From a virus, in the IMG/VR virus record IMGVR_UViG_3300044956_000431, positions 1 to 64,000 of that record: a stretch of 64,000 nucleotides of DNA; one strand, written 5' to 3'. The notes under the pieces were generated by a model. That model was not told the origin of the DNA. It made no database searches and saw nothing but the letters and a program-made list of their open reading frames with translations. Every line of letters starts with the position of its first letter. Position 1 is the first letter of the stretch. This document shows positions 48,879 to 57,222 of the stretch, piece by piece. The position numbers and the translations under genes were made by a program.

Positions 48879-49355
48879 TTATTTATTTGTTTTGGCATAA
48901 TAAATGATATTAATGTTAGGGCCTTGTGTTTTAATCCAAGGTTCCATTTTTGCTGTTTCTGTTAATCCTAATAGTATAGGAGTAAGTTCGCTGTCGGCTT
49001 TTAAAATACAAAAATTGTCTCCGTCCACAGTCCATTGTGATTGAGGTTCTATTTCAAATGTAAATCTCCATACCCGACTCTCAGTGCCTGCCCATGCAAA
49101 CTCTGGTGGTATGTCGGAAGTGATTTCAGATTTAGAGATTTCAAATACTTGTGTTCGCATACCCAATAACTGCAATACAGTATCTAAGTTGCGTTGTTGA
49201 TTTCTAGCTTGCGCCAAGTCTCGAGGGTTGTTGATCTCAACCCCACTACGACTGACATAAGGATATTCTACGTTGCGTTGATGTCCATTTACGGCTGTAG
49301 ATGTGATATCAAACAAGCACCAACATTCAACCTTTTGCAGGGTACTTGAGTTCAT
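48879..49355 (-). CDS. Phage protein of unknown function, 158 aa
   Basis: Beta-rich with strands such as SRVWRFTFEIEPQSQWTVDG. Its start overlaps the end of the upstream 80-aa gene by 29 bases, and the ATG is not preceded by a good ribosome site, so the exact start could be further in. The N-terminus MNSSTLQKVECWCLFDITST contains two cysteines. It probably belongs to the structural group of genes between 46.8 and 50 kb. Confidence 0.5.
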   Translation of the reverse strand: MNSSTLQKVECWCLFDITSTAVNGHQRNVEYPYVSRSGVEINNPRDLAQARNQQRNLDTVLQLLGMRTQVFEISKSEITSDIPPEFAWAGTESRVWRFTFEIEPQSQWTVDGDNFCILKADSELTPILLGLTETAKMEPWIKTQGPNINIIYYAKTNK

Positions 49356-49569
49356 AATATACTCGGACCTGATCTAACATTTCTTTGAGCGCAGGATCAT
49401 TTAAACTAGCACGACGAATATCACCCCAGAGTTTATCTTCTTTTAACCTGTTGAGTTGGTCTTGAGTTTCTCTATCCACTGAGACTAGTTCTCTATCTTG
49501 TTTGCCCACGTACCGACGATATACAGTGTGTCCACCATCGGGGCTTTCAAAAACATATTCTCCGCTCAT
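49327..49569 (-). CDS. Small phage protein of unknown function, 80 aa
   Basis: Starts MSGEYVFESPDGGHTVYRRY and ends with a helix (LKEMLDQVRVYYELKYPAKG). Proteins of this type, about 80 residues with a PDGG-T-V-Y-R-R motif, occur widely in T4-like phages; function unknown. It has no Shine-Dalgarno site but a TAAATA five bases before the ATG, so its message is expected to be leaderless. Located between two likely structural genes. Confidence 0.55.
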   Translation of the reverse strand: MSGEYVFESPDGGHTVYRRYVGKQDRELVSVDRETQDQLNRLKEDKLWGDIRRASLNDPALKEMLDQVRVYYELKYPAKG

Positions 49570-49574
49570 GCAGG

Positions 49575-49580
49575 TATTTA
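49575..49580 (-). promoter_or_regulatory. Late-type TAAATAC element 5 bases before a start codon
   Basis: Minus strand TAAATA, CCTGC, ATG. It sits right after the terminator of the preceding structural gene and gives a predicted +1 on the ATG. Confidence 0.5.
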
Positions 49581-49585
49581 AGCCG

Positions 49586-49614
49586 TAAAAAAAACCCTAG
49601 TTAAAGAACTAGGG
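49586..49614 (-). terminator. Strong intrinsic terminator
   Basis: Minus strand perfect stem CCCTAGTT/AACTAGGG with loop CTTT, followed by eight T residues. It ends the transcript of the 127-aa gene. Confidence 0.9.
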
Positions 49615-49639
49615 CTTTTTAGGTCTGATCTAACTGCTA

Positions 49640-50023
49640 TTAAGCGGCTAGTTTGAAACCGTTTGCTGTTGCGCTGTCCAACTGGAAACCAGTGTAAGTG
49701 ATGTTAGCGGCTGCCAAGAAAGCGGCTGCGTCTTCAAATGCTTTGGTTGGGTACACAGCAACAGAAAGTGCTGTGTTGTCAACTTGGTACATAGCTACTG
49801 TAGCTGTTTGCGAGATCGCTTGGATCACGTTTGCAACATACTCTGCAACACCGCCTTCACCGTTGATGCTAGTGTTAGCAACTGCACGGAAGAAGTCAAG
49901 TTTAGGACCTTGTGGTTGTACAGGAACGCCTGCCAACGAAGTTGAAGGTGCAACTGGACCGTTTTGTGTGTCTAGCGCGAATACTGGTTGTGAATCACCA
50001 TTGACTCTTGTAAATTGTGCCAT
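49640..50023 (-). CDS. Likely abundant virion protein, 127 aa
   Basis: Starts MAQFTRVNGDSQPVFALDTQ, acidic, Ala/Val-rich, without cysteine. It has a perfect TATAAATA promoter upstream, a good ribosome site (AAGGAG) and a strong terminator after it, the signs of a highly expressed single-gene unit. The protein has a beta-rich part in the C-terminal half and is conserved in T4-like freshwater phages. Exact position in the particle is unknown. Confidence 0.65.
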   Translation of the reverse strand: MAQFTRVNGDSQPVFALDTQNGPVAPSTSLAGVPVQPQGPKLDFFRAVANTSINGEGGVAEYVANVIQAISQTATVAMYQVDNTALSVAVYPTKAFEDAAAFLAAANITYTGFQLDSATANGFKLAA

Positions 50024-50063
50024 TTCAAATCTCCTTGATATGTGACCTCATTGGGTCTACTTT

Positions 50064-50071
50064 TATTTATA
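50064..50071 (-). promoter_or_regulatory. Perfect T4-type late promoter TATAAATA
   Basis: Minus strand. Predicted start near 50058 and a leader of about 35 bases to the ATG at 50023 of the 127-aa virion gene. Confidence 0.75.
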
Positions 50072-50094
50072 CCAAAATGGAGAAATCGGCAGTA

Positions 50095-51960
50095 TCAGTC
50101 CAGATCAGGATTATTGCGGACAAAGTTTGCCTGGCTAAAACGCATGCGATCAACGTATTTCATGCCCTGCCCTACATAACCTTCGTGTCCAGGTTCTCCG
50201 TTGATTGATGCTTGTACATCGTGTGCTTGTGCATCTAGTTGACGCACTAACTCATTTTTAAGACTGCTTAGATCTAAGAATGCTTGAAACACAGCGGCCA
50301 GGGCTGCTTTGTTTTCGTTGGCCCATTCAAAAATACGCAGTGCTTTAGTGGATTCCTTGGCTTGTACCCAAGGCCCAAACCCGGCCAACAAATCATTGAA
50401 GTTTCCTTCTCGAACACGGCTATTGATATATGCCTTCATTAACTGTGGAAGGTTGCTGATTTTCCTAGCTCTGAGCTCTTGAGGGTTAAAGAGCTGGTCA
50501 ATGGCCGCACCTTGTGCTGTGGCTATCTTTTTTAGATTTGCCACAGTGCTGGCGTTGAGTTTGATATTTCTAGGTTCTTTAAGGCTGGGGTCAAGAATCA
50601 ACAAGCCCGGCACTGGTTTGAGCGCGGCTGCTCGTATGGGCTGAGGTTGTGCGCCAGGCGCTTCTAACGAAGTGTGTATTACTACAGCGGCTTCGCTCTT
50701 GCCAACCTGCTGGCCCAAGGACGAGTCTGCAGGAATAGAATATGTCACAGTGTTGGGTTGGAAAACATAGGAACCGTTGACTAGCTGTGGTGTTTGACTG
50801 TACAACAAATCGCCCTGAATATATCCGCGGAAGTCTGGCGGTACAGCGGCCCTTAGTAGTGGAAATAGCTTTTGGTACAGTGCTACAAGTTCACCACGCT
50901 CGCCACCACGTTGAGCCATGATCTGTGCGATCTGTTGCGGGCTAGTGGCCAGGCCATCATAGCCTTTGGCTAAAAATCCACTTTTGTCTGTGAGCACAAA
51001 ATCACCGTTGGGTTTGCGACCAAATATAATAGCTGGCTTGCCATCCCATTTCACTGTGGCAGTGTTGGGTTCACGTGCTGTGTTGACAATACCTGTGATG
51101 GCTTGTTGTATGCCGCGACTGCCCATGTCAAATACCATGTCTTCAGGATGCTCAATACGCACACCCTCCATGATCATAATCATGCCTTGGTTCACAATAC
51201 GATCACGCAGGCGTGCCAAGAAGTGTACGTCATTTTCTGCCACAGGTGCATCAGGATCAGTCAGGCCTTCACGTGCTAGATATTCTCTGAAGTCAGCCAG
51301 TTTGGCATCACGCTGTGGGTCTCGGGCCAGGGCCGCATAAATGCTTTCTACGTTTTTTAAGTTTTCCCGAGTGGACTTTTTGCCCAACAATGCCTGTGCC
51401 ACATAATCAGGATCTAAACCGCCGTCGACTAGTTCATTGGTAGTTCTGCTGAACATGCCATTGGCGCCAACTTTGAGTCCTAGATACTTGGCTATGGAGC
51501 TCATCAATACATTGCGTACCATGACTTTGTATGCACTGTTTTCGCCACCAGCATAAAAGAATGTGCCCCAATCTAAGTTAGGGAAAAACATAAAGTCTGT
51601 TTGAACAAACCCACGTTTTGGGTCGCCAGCAATGGGTGTGCGCAAATGAACTTCGCCACTCTTTTTGACCCATAACTTTGGATCTTCACCGTGGCTTTGC
51701 GCCCACTGAATAAGTTTGGCTGCCAGTTGATCCTTGCTAACTTCATTGACATCAACTGCCATATCTAAATCGCCTGATGTTGTGTCTCGCCCTGTGGAAC
51801 CTAGCCAGCGTTCTCGAGGAAAATCTATACCTGTGAGTTGCTCCAGCCACATCACAGTGGCAGGAACATCGCTTTGATTGATACGTTGTGTGAGTGGGTT
51901 GCCGTCTTTGTCTTTGAAGACGTTGCCACCTTCAAATAGTTGCCGCACCGCTACCACCAA
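50095..51960 (-). CDS. Nucleotidyltransferase/ligase-like fusion protein, 621 aa
   Basis: Residues 55-70 read GSTGRDTTSGDLDMAV, the GS..DxD active site of nucleotidyltransferases of the pol-beta type. Around residue 300 a second motif TVKWDGKPAIIFGR resembles the K-x-D-G site of ATP-dependent DNA and RNA ligases and capping enzymes. The C-terminal 150 residues are helical. The combination is characteristic of large T4-like phage proteins (annotated elsewhere only as a domain of unknown function) and may repair or modify RNA or DNA ends. It starts with TTG; a GTG 12 bases in is an alternative. Confidence 0.7.
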   Translation of the reverse strand: MVVAVRQLFEGGNVFKDKDGNPLTQRINQSDVPATVMWLEQLTGIDFPRERWLGSTGRDTTSGDLDMAVDVNEVSKDQLAAKLIQWAQSHGEDPKLWVKKSGEVHLRTPIAGDPKRGFVQTDFMFFPNLDWGTFFYAGGENSAYKVMVRNVLMSSIAKYLGLKVGANGMFSRTTNELVDGGLDPDYVAQALLGKKSTRENLKNVESIYAALARDPQRDAKLADFREYLAREGLTDPDAPVAENDVHFLARLRDRIVNQGMIMIMEGVRIEHPEDMVFDMGSRGIQQAITGIVNTAREPNTATVKWDGKPAIIFGRKPNGDFVLTDKSGFLAKGYDGLATSPQQIAQIMAQRGGERGELVALYQKLFPLLRAAVPPDFRGYIQGDLLYSQTPQLVNGSYVFQPNTVTYSIPADSSLGQQVGKSEAAVVIHTSLEAPGAQPQPIRAAALKPVPGLLILDPSLKEPRNIKLNASTVANLKKIATAQGAAIDQLFNPQELRARKISNLPQLMKAYINSRVREGNFNDLLAGFGPWVQAKESTKALRIFEWANENKAALAAVFQAFLDLSSLKNELVRQLDAQAHDVQASINGEPGHEGYVGQGMKYVDRMRFSQANFVRNNPDLD

Positions 51961-52603
51961 TGGTTATAGTGCTACCTGACGCGGCCGCGGCTTGATCCAT
52001 GGCCTGTTGTACTAGATCAGAATGTAATGCAGTGTAGGTAGGTACCTCTGCGCCACGAGCATCCACGAAACGTCCTTTGGAGCTATCCCAGGTATAAGTT
52101 ACCTTGCTGGTTTTTCTGCCCACAGTGGTTGTGGTATCTATTTTAGTACCATTGGGTATGACAAACACAGGGTTGGTTTGTGCTTTGAGATATCCTGGGA
52201 TAAAATGTTGGGTGAAATAGTTTTTTACTGCTTCAATACTCTGCACAGGTATCAATGTTTTTAATGGTGCGTTGTTAACGTTGACCTTGGCTGCTTTTTC
52301 TAGCCAGGATCTAAAAAGTCCGCGGTATTCATCATCAGTAAAAGGCTTACCTGCGGCAGCTTCTATTCGTTTTAATTCTTTGTCCCAGGCCGCTGTCCAT
52401 GCATTGGCCAGCATACCTGCCTGTTGTTTGGCTTTTTCAGCTCCGACCTTGTCAGACAGATCTTTGTACCATTGAGGAGTTATCTCACCACGAAATACTG
52501 AGAGAGCTTGTTTGATTTTTTGTGCGTTCTGTGCTTGACTGGCCTTGCCTATAGCTCTTAGATCATCAAACACACCTTCATTGACTATGTCATTGACTTT
52601 CAT
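51932..52603 (-). CDS. Phage protein of unknown function, 223 aa
   Basis: Helical N-terminal half (MKVNDIVNEGVFDDLRAIGK, then QAQNAQKIKQALSVFRG) and a C-terminal Ser/Gly/Thr-rich low-complexity end (AAASGSTITIGGSGAAT). The start MKVNDIVNEG is the same kind of leader as in virion-packaged proteins processed by the T4 prohead protease, whose sites follow (I/L)xE. Whether a cleavage occurs is not shown. The stop region overlaps the NTase fusion gene by 29 bases. Confidence 0.55.
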   Translation of the reverse strand: MKVNDIVNEGVFDDLRAIGKASQAQNAQKIKQALSVFRGEITPQWYKDLSDKVGAEKAKQQAGMLANAWTAAWDKELKRIEAAAGKPFTDDEYRGLFRSWLEKAAKVNVNNAPLKTLIPVQSIEAVKNYFTQHFIPGYLKAQTNPVFVIPNGTKIDTTTTVGRKTSKVTYTWDSSKGRFVDARGAEVPTYTALHSDLVQQAMDQAAAASGSTITIGGSGAATI

Positions 52604-52838
52604 CAGTGCGCCTTACTGTACGGGTAAACTTAGATGCATCGCGCATCTTTATGGCGTTGATCAGTTTGCGCTGTAGATTTTCTGCTGATTCAGTGTTGTA
52701 GGTCTGCTCGATCTGTTCCAAGAGACGGATAGCACTGGCAATGATATTGCTGGCGCGATTTTCTATCACATGACGTCGATCTCTCTCGATGTACATAGCA
52801 TCAAGTTCTTCTAATATACTACGGGTCTTTTTTTGCAT
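52590..52838 (-). CDS. Small helical phage protein, 82 aa
   Basis: Start chosen at ATG 52838, because the GTG before it would only add two residues. Content: MQKKTRSILEELDAMYIERD then RRHVIENRASNIIASAIRLL. Amphipathic helices make a likely dimer. Its end overlaps the following gene by 14 bases. It is located in the structural-gene block; no function recognised. Confidence 0.55.
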   Translation of the reverse strand: MQKKTRSILEELDAMYIERDRRHVIENRASNIIASAIRLLEQIEQTYNTESAENLQRKLINAIKMRDASKFTRTVRRTDESQ

Positions 52839-52862
52839 GATCACAAAGCCTTTGTTTTATAT

Positions 52863-53870
52863 TTATTGGCTTTGTCCACAAACGTCATTGCAAATAACCA
52901 AGCGGCCCTGCTCAAAGGTAGATATTTTCCAGGATTTTTCCACGGTTACGAACCAGTCTATGCAGGATTCCAAATCATTTTCTAGAGCATTGTTGTTTTT
53001 TAATATAGATTTAACTTGTTTATTGGCTGCTTGATGGTAGTTGCCGTGCCCATAAGTGCTGGGATTGAATCCTAAAAAACAACAAGGGTAAACATCGCCA
53101 GTACTGCTGACATAAACTGATTTGTTTTTTTGTATTTGACAAGCGATGGGCTTAGGGGCCCGACTGGGAGTTATATCTTCCAATAGCACTTCGTCAGTTT
53201 TTCTGCTGTCAAACAATATTTTAAACTCTGTTTGTTTAGGAGTACCAATCACATGAGTTAGTTCACCGCGAGAGTTGTAAACAGGTGTCTGATCTCTACC
53301 GTGATTTACCAACCGAAACTCTTGAAATCCTAGCTCTTGTGCCAACTCACGGGCCTGGCCCCATTGGTGCTGATTATGTTCAAACTCAATCATTTTCCAC
53401 ACAGCATGACCTCCTGCCAAAATAAAAGTTTCAGCATTTTTCATCACAGTGGAATACAAGGTGTTTTGTCTATAGAGACTGTGCGTGTCCTCAAGCCCAT
53501 CAATACAGAAAATCACTATAACATTTAACTTGGCCAATGCTTGCCAAAATTTACGATCGCGAGCGCCACCATTGGTGCTGACTGATATTTTTATGTTGGA
53601 ATTTTGTGTTCGGAAATAAGTTAAAATATCAACTGTGTCAAGATTCATCACAGCATCGCCAAAGTTACCATTGACGTAGAGTTGGTCAAGTTGTGCTATG
53701 AAATCAGGGTGAAATATCTTTTGTGCTTCCTCCAAGGTCATGTCATGTTCAACATAACCATCATTATAGGGATATCCGTAAAAGTTCCTGGGGCACAGTG
53801 GGCAGGCGGCATTGCACCTACTGGATATTTCTAAATGAACGTGACGTATCTGATTGAAGCTGTATATCAT
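52863..53870 (-). CDS. Radical SAM/SPASM-like protein, 335 aa
   Basis: The radical SAM motif CNAACPLC (CxxxCxxC) at residues about 19-26, preceded by LEISSR, is followed by a TIM-barrel pattern with STNGG and GDVYPCCFLG. Further cysteines (ACQIQ, PCC, SCID, CNDVC) near the C-terminus fit the auxiliary-cluster arrangement of SPASM or twitch enzymes, which often modify peptides. It overlaps the helicase gene by 4 bases. Possible targets are proteins or nucleic-acid bases, none indicated. Confidence 0.8.
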   Translation of the reverse strand: MIYSFNQIRHVHLEISSRCNAACPLCPRNFYGYPYNDGYVEHDMTLEEAQKIFHPDFIAQLDQLYVNGNFGDAVMNLDTVDILTYFRTQNSNIKISVSTNGGARDRKFWQALAKLNVIVIFCIDGLEDTHSLYRQNTLYSTVMKNAETFILAGGHAVWKMIEFEHNQHQWGQARELAQELGFQEFRLVNHGRDQTPVYNSRGELTHVIGTPKQTEFKILFDSRKTDEVLLEDITPSRAPKPIACQIQKNKSVYVSSTGDVYPCCFLGFNPSTYGHGNYHQAANKQVKSILKNNNALENDLESCIDWFVTVEKSWKISTFEQGRLVICNDVCGQSQ

Positions 53871-55273
53871 CCGTTGGCTTTGATATTGCTTAACATCTTT
53901 TTCAACGCAGAGCTTTGTACATCTGCGGATACCTTTAATACTTCGCCGGTTTCTTCATCTAGAGATTCACTGCCACTGACTTGACTCTTAGCTTTGATAG
54001 ATTCATAAATGCTGGGTTTCTTTACAAAGCCTGAACTTTGTTGCTGATCTTCCCCTAGGTCTCTGATGCGCAGACTTTCAATGTCAAACTCTAAGTCTAC
54101 CTTTTGTCCAACACCGCTGGAACTACGAGTTTTCATCAGCTGAATCTGATAACGTCCACGCTCACGCATAGCGCGGCTAGTAAAAATACCAAATACGTTA
54201 TCCGCAGTATTAATCTTTGAAATACCACCTGAAATATGTGAGTGATCAAATTCAATCTCCTCTACAGCCGCACGGTTCAACTGCGATGCTGTGACAAATA
54301 GCACATTGAGTTCTTTGGCCAAGTTACGCAGTTCTTCACTCACGTACTTGTCTTTGACAAACAAGTCATTGGGAGATACTTTTGCGCTGACAGGCATGAT
54401 CAAGTCCAAGTAGTCAACACACAAAAAGTCCACACGCTTGCCAGTTTTAACTTGTAGTTCTTTAAGATAAGCACGAATGTCGTTGACTGTGCTTTGTGCT
54501 GGCATGTATTTGATTTGCAGTGCGCCCGACTTCTTCTGCATCATTTTGACTTTCATTTCAACTGTGTCAATATCTCGGAAAATCTCTTTGGCAGACGTAT
54601 TGGTCATCATAGAATCAATACGCATTGAACACAAACCTTCTGAAAGTTCTAGTGTGATATAACAACCATTGAGTCCGGCCTGTGCCCAGTTTACAGCCAA
54701 GTTCTGCATGAACAAACTCTTGCCTGACCCTGAACCACCAGCAAAGATCTGTAGTTCGCCACGATTGAATCCGCCATATAGTAGTTGGTCCAACGCAGGC
54801 CAACCTGTGGAGTTTTGTCCGTTGTTGTTTTTAAGTGCCATGAGTCGAGCACGTGGATCGTCGAAGTAATCTGTGCCTAAGTCTTTGGTCAATGATATCT
54901 GCACAGCATCTTTGATCAACTTCTCTACAGGATCAAAGTTTCCTTTTTCCAACAAGTCTGCTGATTTAAGAATAGCACGTTCTAGTTCTTGGCGTCTAGT
55001 AAAGCCTTCAAACTCTTCCATGAACCAGTCAAGATGGCCATCATTGAGTTCAGGTATTTCTTCCAAGCTCACACTGGTCACTGCTCGCACTTGTTTGCGG
55101 TCAGGCAATGTTTTGTGTTTGTCTGCATGTTCTTTGATAAACTTTGCGGCACTGCGTAAGCTACGATCAAAGTTTTCGTCGTTGTAGATATTTTGCACTC
55201 GCACAAAACTCTGCGCATCTTGCATCATGATCTCAAGAAACAATCGCTGTACTTCTACTGGGTAATCTTTCAT
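53867..55273 (-). CDS. DnaB-type replicative helicase (gp41-like), 468 aa
   Basis: RecA-like motor with Walker A GGSGSGKSLFMQNLA, Walker B FLCVDYLDLI, the H-motif Gln (TASQLNRAA) and the arginine finger region (RYQIQLMKTRSSSG). The N-terminal 130 residues form the helical collar domain. It unwinds DNA at the fork as a hexamer and pairs with the primase at 57215. The position relative to the radical SAM gene is conserved only by coupling, not by function. Confidence 0.9.
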   Translation of the reverse strand: MKDYPVEVQRLFLEIMMQDAQSFVRVQNIYNDENFDRSLRSAAKFIKEHADKHKTLPDRKQVRAVTSVSLEEIPELNDGHLDWFMEEFEGFTRRQELERAILKSADLLEKGNFDPVEKLIKDAVQISLTKDLGTDYFDDPRARLMALKNNNGQNSTGWPALDQLLYGGFNRGELQIFAGGSGSGKSLFMQNLAVNWAQAGLNGCYITLELSEGLCSMRIDSMMTNTSAKEIFRDIDTVEMKVKMMQKKSGALQIKYMPAQSTVNDIRAYLKELQVKTGKRVDFLCVDYLDLIMPVSAKVSPNDLFVKDKYVSEELRNLAKELNVLFVTASQLNRAAVEEIEFDHSHISGGISKINTADNVFGIFTSRAMRERGRYQIQLMKTRSSSGVGQKVDLEFDIESLRIRDLGEDQQQSSGFVKKPSIYESIKAKSQVSGSESLDEETGEVLKVSADVQSSALKKMLSNIKANG

Positions 55274-55286
55274 GGTGTCTTTCGTA

Positions 55287-55976
55287 TTACGTATCTATGC
55301 GTTCTAATATGAGTTTGACAAGTTTTGCATGAGTATCTGGGCCTGGATGTGCATCCATTGGTGCTTTATCCGTTTGCATGTTGGCAACACTTTGCCAAGG
55401 ATTGGCCCATGATTTCCAATCAACTAGTTCAAAGTTATTGACCAGTTGTTGCGCAAAGTTTGCTCGTTGTTCTTTTTTTAGATCGCACAAAAGATTTTCA
55501 AACTCAGTACTCATTGGTAGACTACTGTCAGCCATGTCCGGAGTCATATCAATCCTTCCATTGATAAAAACTACCTTTTTGTTTTTACACTTGGCTATGT
55601 CTTGTATTATACGACAAAAATCTATAAGTTGCATTATATTTCCGTAGTCATGATTTCTTTTCTGAAACTCTGCTACAAATCTCGTGTCATCCCCACTTTC
55701 TAGTGGTGTGCCAATAAATAATCCCGAATCAGGTGTAGGATAAAGCCAATGGCGATGTATTGCCGTCCACTGTACTACAAAAATTTCACATTGATTATCA
55801 ATAAGGGCTTTGCAAGTCCGTAAAAATATTTTAAGATTGCTAGAGCCGCCTTCGGCATCGTTAATCACATCCATCTTTAATGCTTGGGCCAAAAGATTTG
55901 GATAGATCCTAGCATCGACTTGCTCTTGTTCAAATCCTGCACCTGTAGATATGCTACAGCCTCCTATATAAATCAT
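55287..55976 (-). CDS. SGNH-like hydrolase, 229 aa
   Basis: Block I GGCSISTGAGF (Ser8), central VQWTAIHRHW and the terminal AHPGPDTHA give the SGNH triad and oxyanion positions. Clear homologue of the protein at 3792 (shared VQWTA...WQS...HPGP). First of four genes of this fold in a row between 55.3 and 58.9 kb, with overlaps of 4-8 bases between neighbours. No signal peptide. Substrate unknown, likely O-acyl groups. Confidence 0.75.
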   Translation of the reverse strand: MIYIGGCSISTGAGFEQEQVDARIYPNLLAQALKMDVINDAEGGSSNLKIFLRTCKALIDNQCEIFVVQWTAIHRHWLYPTPDSGLFIGTPLESGDDTRFVAEFQKRNHDYGNIMQLIDFCRIIQDIAKCKNKKVVFINGRIDMTPDMADSSLPMSTEFENLLCDLKKEQRANFAQQLVNNFELVDWKSWANPWQSVANMQTDKAPMDAHPGPDTHAKLVKLILERIDT

Positions 55977-56518
55977 ACCATACGCTCCTTGATATATTGA
56001 TAAATTTTACTGTTGCCCTGTGTATCAAGATGATTGATGTTGCCTGGATTAGTTTGTCTTAGTGTGAAAAATGAATGTATGTGAGTATTACTAAGATCAA
56101 ATCCTGTGCAATGTATTGCACTCTGGCACTGCTGGAATAATCTATCTAACAAAAGATCAAAAAGATCATCTTGAAACTGCTGATCATAAAAGTTTTTGTA
56201 ATATCCTTTGACGATATCTGCCCACCCTACTTTGTCTAAACTGTCATTGGCCAGCATATCGCAGTAGGGATGTGTTTGTAAGGTGCGACTAGGGTGAGTT
56301 ACATGATCCGGCACAAATACTCGGTCAGGGTTGGTATGAAATACTATGATATGATTGTAGTTTGTTAGATCCCGTTGCTGTATGCTTTTATAAATGCGGT
56401 ATTCGCTAACTCCGCGCTGTGCAAAGTTATCAACTTTGAACTCTCTAGCTAACTGCGACGCCCAGGAATCTGCTCTGTCAATGGTAGCAAAACTATCTCC
56501 AAATATTGCTACTCTCAT
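55973..56518 (-). CDS. SGNH-like hydrolase, 181 aa
   Basis: Start set at ATG 56518, which overlaps the upstream stop (ATGA); the longer frame reads through the upstream gene. GDSFATI marks block I with Ser9, and NHLDTQGN near the C-terminus the catalytic His. It is more distant from the 3792 type and shorter than usual, so activity is uncertain. Part of a four-gene set of the same fold. Confidence 0.7.
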   Translation of the reverse strand: MRVAIFGDSFATIDRADSWASQLAREFKVDNFAQRGVSEYRIYKSIQQRDLTNYNHIIVFHTNPDRVFVPDHVTHPSRTLQTHPYCDMLANDSLDKVGWADIVKGYYKNFYDQQFQDDLFDLLLDRLFQQCQSAIHCTGFDLSNTHIHSFFTLRQTNPGNINHLDTQGNSKIYQYIKERMV

Positions 56519-57222
56519 ACCCATCCCAACTGTTGTAGCTTGGGTTCTAACACTTGTTCCCACCAACGCTGATTACCATCGGATCCATAATGACCGTGCC
56601 AGCCAAACTTGTCAAAGTCTACAGGACAATAGACATCTTTGTTGACACTGTAATAGGTGTCATCAAATATGATGCTGTGTGGATCAGCTGAAAATCTTCG
56701 TTGGATACTGCCTAATACTGGCCAATCAGTCTTGGGTTGAAACGGTTCTGCTAGATTTACAAACAAGTACTGATCAGTCCATCCTTTGATGTATCTACTT
56801 AACAAAAAAAGTTCTCGCAAAGTTTGTGCTTCTTGCCAACTTCGATTCCAAGCCGTCACATATCCACGACCCAGTTGATGTGTAGTTACCTGACGTAGAC
56901 CATCATGCTCCGGCAGTTCTGGCTGATCAATGGGTTGAAGATTTCCAAACATTTTGTGATATCGGGGCGGCCGTGATTCAGTATCGTACACTGTAAAACG
57001 TTCAATGGGTGGCACACCAACTACAACATAGTCATCTTGAGCAAATCCTGCACCAGCAACAATGAGATGAGATATGCTGTCTATATTGTTGCCTGGCCAG
57101 CTGTAGTTTTCTACTGTGTCAACTTGTAGTGCCCAAGCCATCAAACCCCACCAAGAGTCCTGTGGTTCTACACAAAATCTTGGTGTGCTGTAGCTATCTC
57201 CGTAGATAATCAGTCTAGACAT
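56515..57222 (-). CDS. SGNH-like hydrolase, 235 aa
   Basis: MSRLIIYGDSYSTPRF starts with block I (Ser10); the C-terminal GWHGHYGSDGN holds a His in the usual place, but the Asp-x-x-His spacing differs from its neighbours. It begins 8 bases inside the end of the primase gene and is followed by the next SGNH gene at an ATGA overlap, so it is translated with both. Confidence 0.7.
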   Translation of the reverse strand: MSRLIIYGDSYSTPRFCVEPQDSWWGLMAWALQVDTVENYSWPGNNIDSISHLIVAGAGFAQDDYVVVGVPPIERFTVYDTESRPPRYHKMFGNLQPIDQPELPEHDGLRQVTTHQLGRGYVTAWNRSWQEAQTLRELFLLSRYIKGWTDQYLFVNLAEPFQPKTDWPVLGSIQRRFSADPHSIIFDDTYYSVNKDVYCPVDFDKFGWHGHYGSDGNQRWWEQVLEPKLQQLGWV

